Assembly: GCF_015355785.1 (NCBI RefSeq)
Contig: NZ_JADKYW010000003.1
Span: 186,001-250,000, forward strand
DNA length: 64,000 nucleotides
Direction of reading: 5' to 3'
From: Arthrobacter gandavensis
Lineage (GTDB): Bacteria > Actinomycetota > Actinomycetes > Actinomycetales > Micrococcaceae
Shown here piece after piece: positions 63,901-64,000 of the stretch (its first letter is position 1; each line of letters begins with the position of its first letter). The translations under genes and the position numbers were made by a program. The notes under the pieces are model-generated. The model made no database searches. It had not been told where the DNA came from and worked only from the letters and a program-made list of their open reading frames with translations.

Positions 63901-64000
63901 CTTCGTCGCCGAAGAAGTCGATGCGGATGGGGTGGTCATCGGTGGGCGGGAAAACGTCAAGGATGCCGCCGCGCACGGCGAATTCACCGCGGTGGGACAC
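60950..64000 (-). CDS. mfd: Transcription-repair coupling factor Mfd, N-terminus outside the window
   Basis: The frame is open to the right edge, so about 1016 C-terminal residues of a ~1200-residue protein are present; the GTG at the edge is not the true start. Mfd removes RNA polymerase stalled at lesions and recruits UvrA. Seen here: the end of the UvrB-like module (FAVRGGILDVFPP), the RNA polymerase-interacting domain (GDYVVHEQHGVGRF, LFVPTDQLDQITRYVG), then helicase motifs SGDVGYGKTEIAVRAAFKAV, IVDEEQRFGVEHKE, ATPIPRTLEMSL, and LRGRVGRGRERAYAYFLY. The C-terminal TRCF domain follows GGEQSGHIAGVGFDLYIRL. Confidence 0.96.
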   Translation of the reverse strand: MSHRGEFAVRGGILDVFPPTDDHPIRIDFFGDEVDSMRWFAVADQRTLTGEHVIHPKELYAPPCRELLITPDVMSRAAKLQPQMPAAADMLEKIAGGIAVEGMESLAPVLVDEMVPLMSQLPAGSISVVIEPEKVRARAHDLESTNEEFLAAAWATASDGGAAPVDLSAGLSADLEAASFRSLTDTRSAAVANDVAWWAITSFNPDDETVLDIDTLTINAREPRGYKGDVAEMMDFIGSRIKDQWRLVVVTEGPGPASRLAELFHDNDIPATRMESLDSEPQPGIIEITTASAGRGFVFDNLKMGLLTEADLLGRASAYSTRDMRKMPSRRRNAVDPLQLQEGDYVVHEQHGVGRFVELLQRATGAGVNKTVREYLVLEYAPSKRGAPGDRLFVPTDQLDQITRYVGGETPVLSKMGGSDWAKTKSRARKAVKEIAGELIRLYSARMASKGHAFGQDTPWQRELEEAFPYVETPDQLTTINEVKADMEREIPMDRLVSGDVGYGKTEIAVRAAFKAVQDGKQVAVLVPTTLLAQQHLETFSERFSGFPVRVATLSRFQTAKQAKEVIEGVRNGSVDVIIGTHRLLSQEVQFKDLGLVIVDEEQRFGVEHKEALKKLRTNVDVLAMSATPIPRTLEMSLTGIRETSTLATPPEERHPVLTYVGPYTDKQASAAIRRELMREGQVFFVHNRVSSIDKTAAHLQELVPEARIAVAHGQMSEAKLEQIIVDFWEKRFDVLVCTTIIETGLDISNANTLIVDRADHFGLSQLHQLRGRVGRGRERAYAYFLYPSEKPLGETALERLKAVAAHNELGAGMQLAMKDLEIRGAGNLLGGEQSGHIAGVGFDLYIRLVGEAVADFRGEAEEKAAEMKIELPVNAHLPHDYVPGERLRLEAYRKLASALTNEAIDEVLAELVDRYGEPPQEVKNLIDVARFRVDARAAGLTDVALQGNFIKFSPGDLPESRTMRLQRMYPGSQVKPALNAILIPKPKTAKIGGRDLQDAEMLQWAHQVLDAIFKE

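Noticed and set aside
63998-64000. GTG at the right edge as the start of mfd
   Set aside because: The frame is open to the edge and the protein lacks ~190 N-terminal residues, so this codon is internal.

Overview
The window is high-GC actinobacterial DNA, most likely from an Arthrobacter-like member of the Micrococcaceae. This rests on GC-rich codon usage, frequent ATGA/GTGA gene overlaps, GTG starts and gene order. The stretch birA - accD - accE - maf - accA, followed by lpdA, purine nucleoside phosphorylase and a phosphohexomutase, matches the order I recall around Rv3278c-Rv3308 of Mycobacterium tuberculosis. Extra genes have been inserted into it here. All assignments are by reading; no database search was possible.

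Region 1 (1-22.8 kb) is one large envelope and secretion locus. On the + strand are the end of a MinD/ParA-like ATPase, a type VII secretion EccC-type ATPase, a small unknown protein and a DUF6177-like protein. Converging on them is a nine-gene minus-strand run: a ~2040-residue cell-surface protein with tandem Ig/cadherin-like and fibronectin III repeats, MoxR ATPase, DUF58 protein, transglutaminase-like membrane protein, PP2C phosphatase, FHA/zinc-ribbon protein, Ser/Thr kinase, FHA-winged-helix protein and RDD-FHA protein. This resembles the kinase/FN3/AAA/DUF58/transglutaminase (PFNA-type) cluster of bifidobacteria, here next to type VII genes. The transglutaminase domain appears to lack its catalytic Cys and Asp.

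Region 2 (23-36.2 kb) holds a class III nucleotide cyclase, a PH-domain membrane protein, BirA, an SDR, the acyl-CoA carboxylase beta and epsilon subunits, a DUF885 protein, a dicarboxylate symporter, Maf, a DUF559-type nuclease-like protein and the biotinylated carboxylase alpha subunit. BirA would biotinylate the alpha subunit.

Region 3 (36.9-47.7 kb) holds an MHS-family transporter with a double operator, an LpdA-type quinone dehydrogenase, purine nucleoside phosphorylase, a phosphohexomutase and DeoC. Between the mutase and deoC lies a signalling block: a bifunctional GGDEF-EAL protein, a small STAS-like protein, a TPR-only protein and, divergent from it, a 46-residue exported peptide ending in NWWPH with its own terminator. 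This is my best candidate for an undescribed system: a peptide/TPR-receptor pair next to a c-di-GMP enzyme.

Region 4 (47.7-60.1 kb) has a SIS-domain protein and a glucosamine-kinase-family protein divergent from a polyamine-type ABC transporter, a TetR regulator, a UGT-type glycosyltransferase, an aminobutyraldehyde-type dehydrogenase and an FAD amine oxidase. An IS481-family element with perfect ends and a CCTAGT target duplication sits exactly at the dehydrogenase stop codon and splits the last two genes of the run.

Region 5 (60.1-64 kb) is a repeat-rich spacer with a methyltransferase gene remnant, then mfd, which runs off the window. Three intergenic arrays (near 33.1, 36.5 and 60.4 kb) share one short repeat with consensus close to TCCTGTGTCGCAATAACG, two copies forward then two or three inverted, always between convergent genes. 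No tRNA, rRNA, CRISPR array or replication origin was seen.
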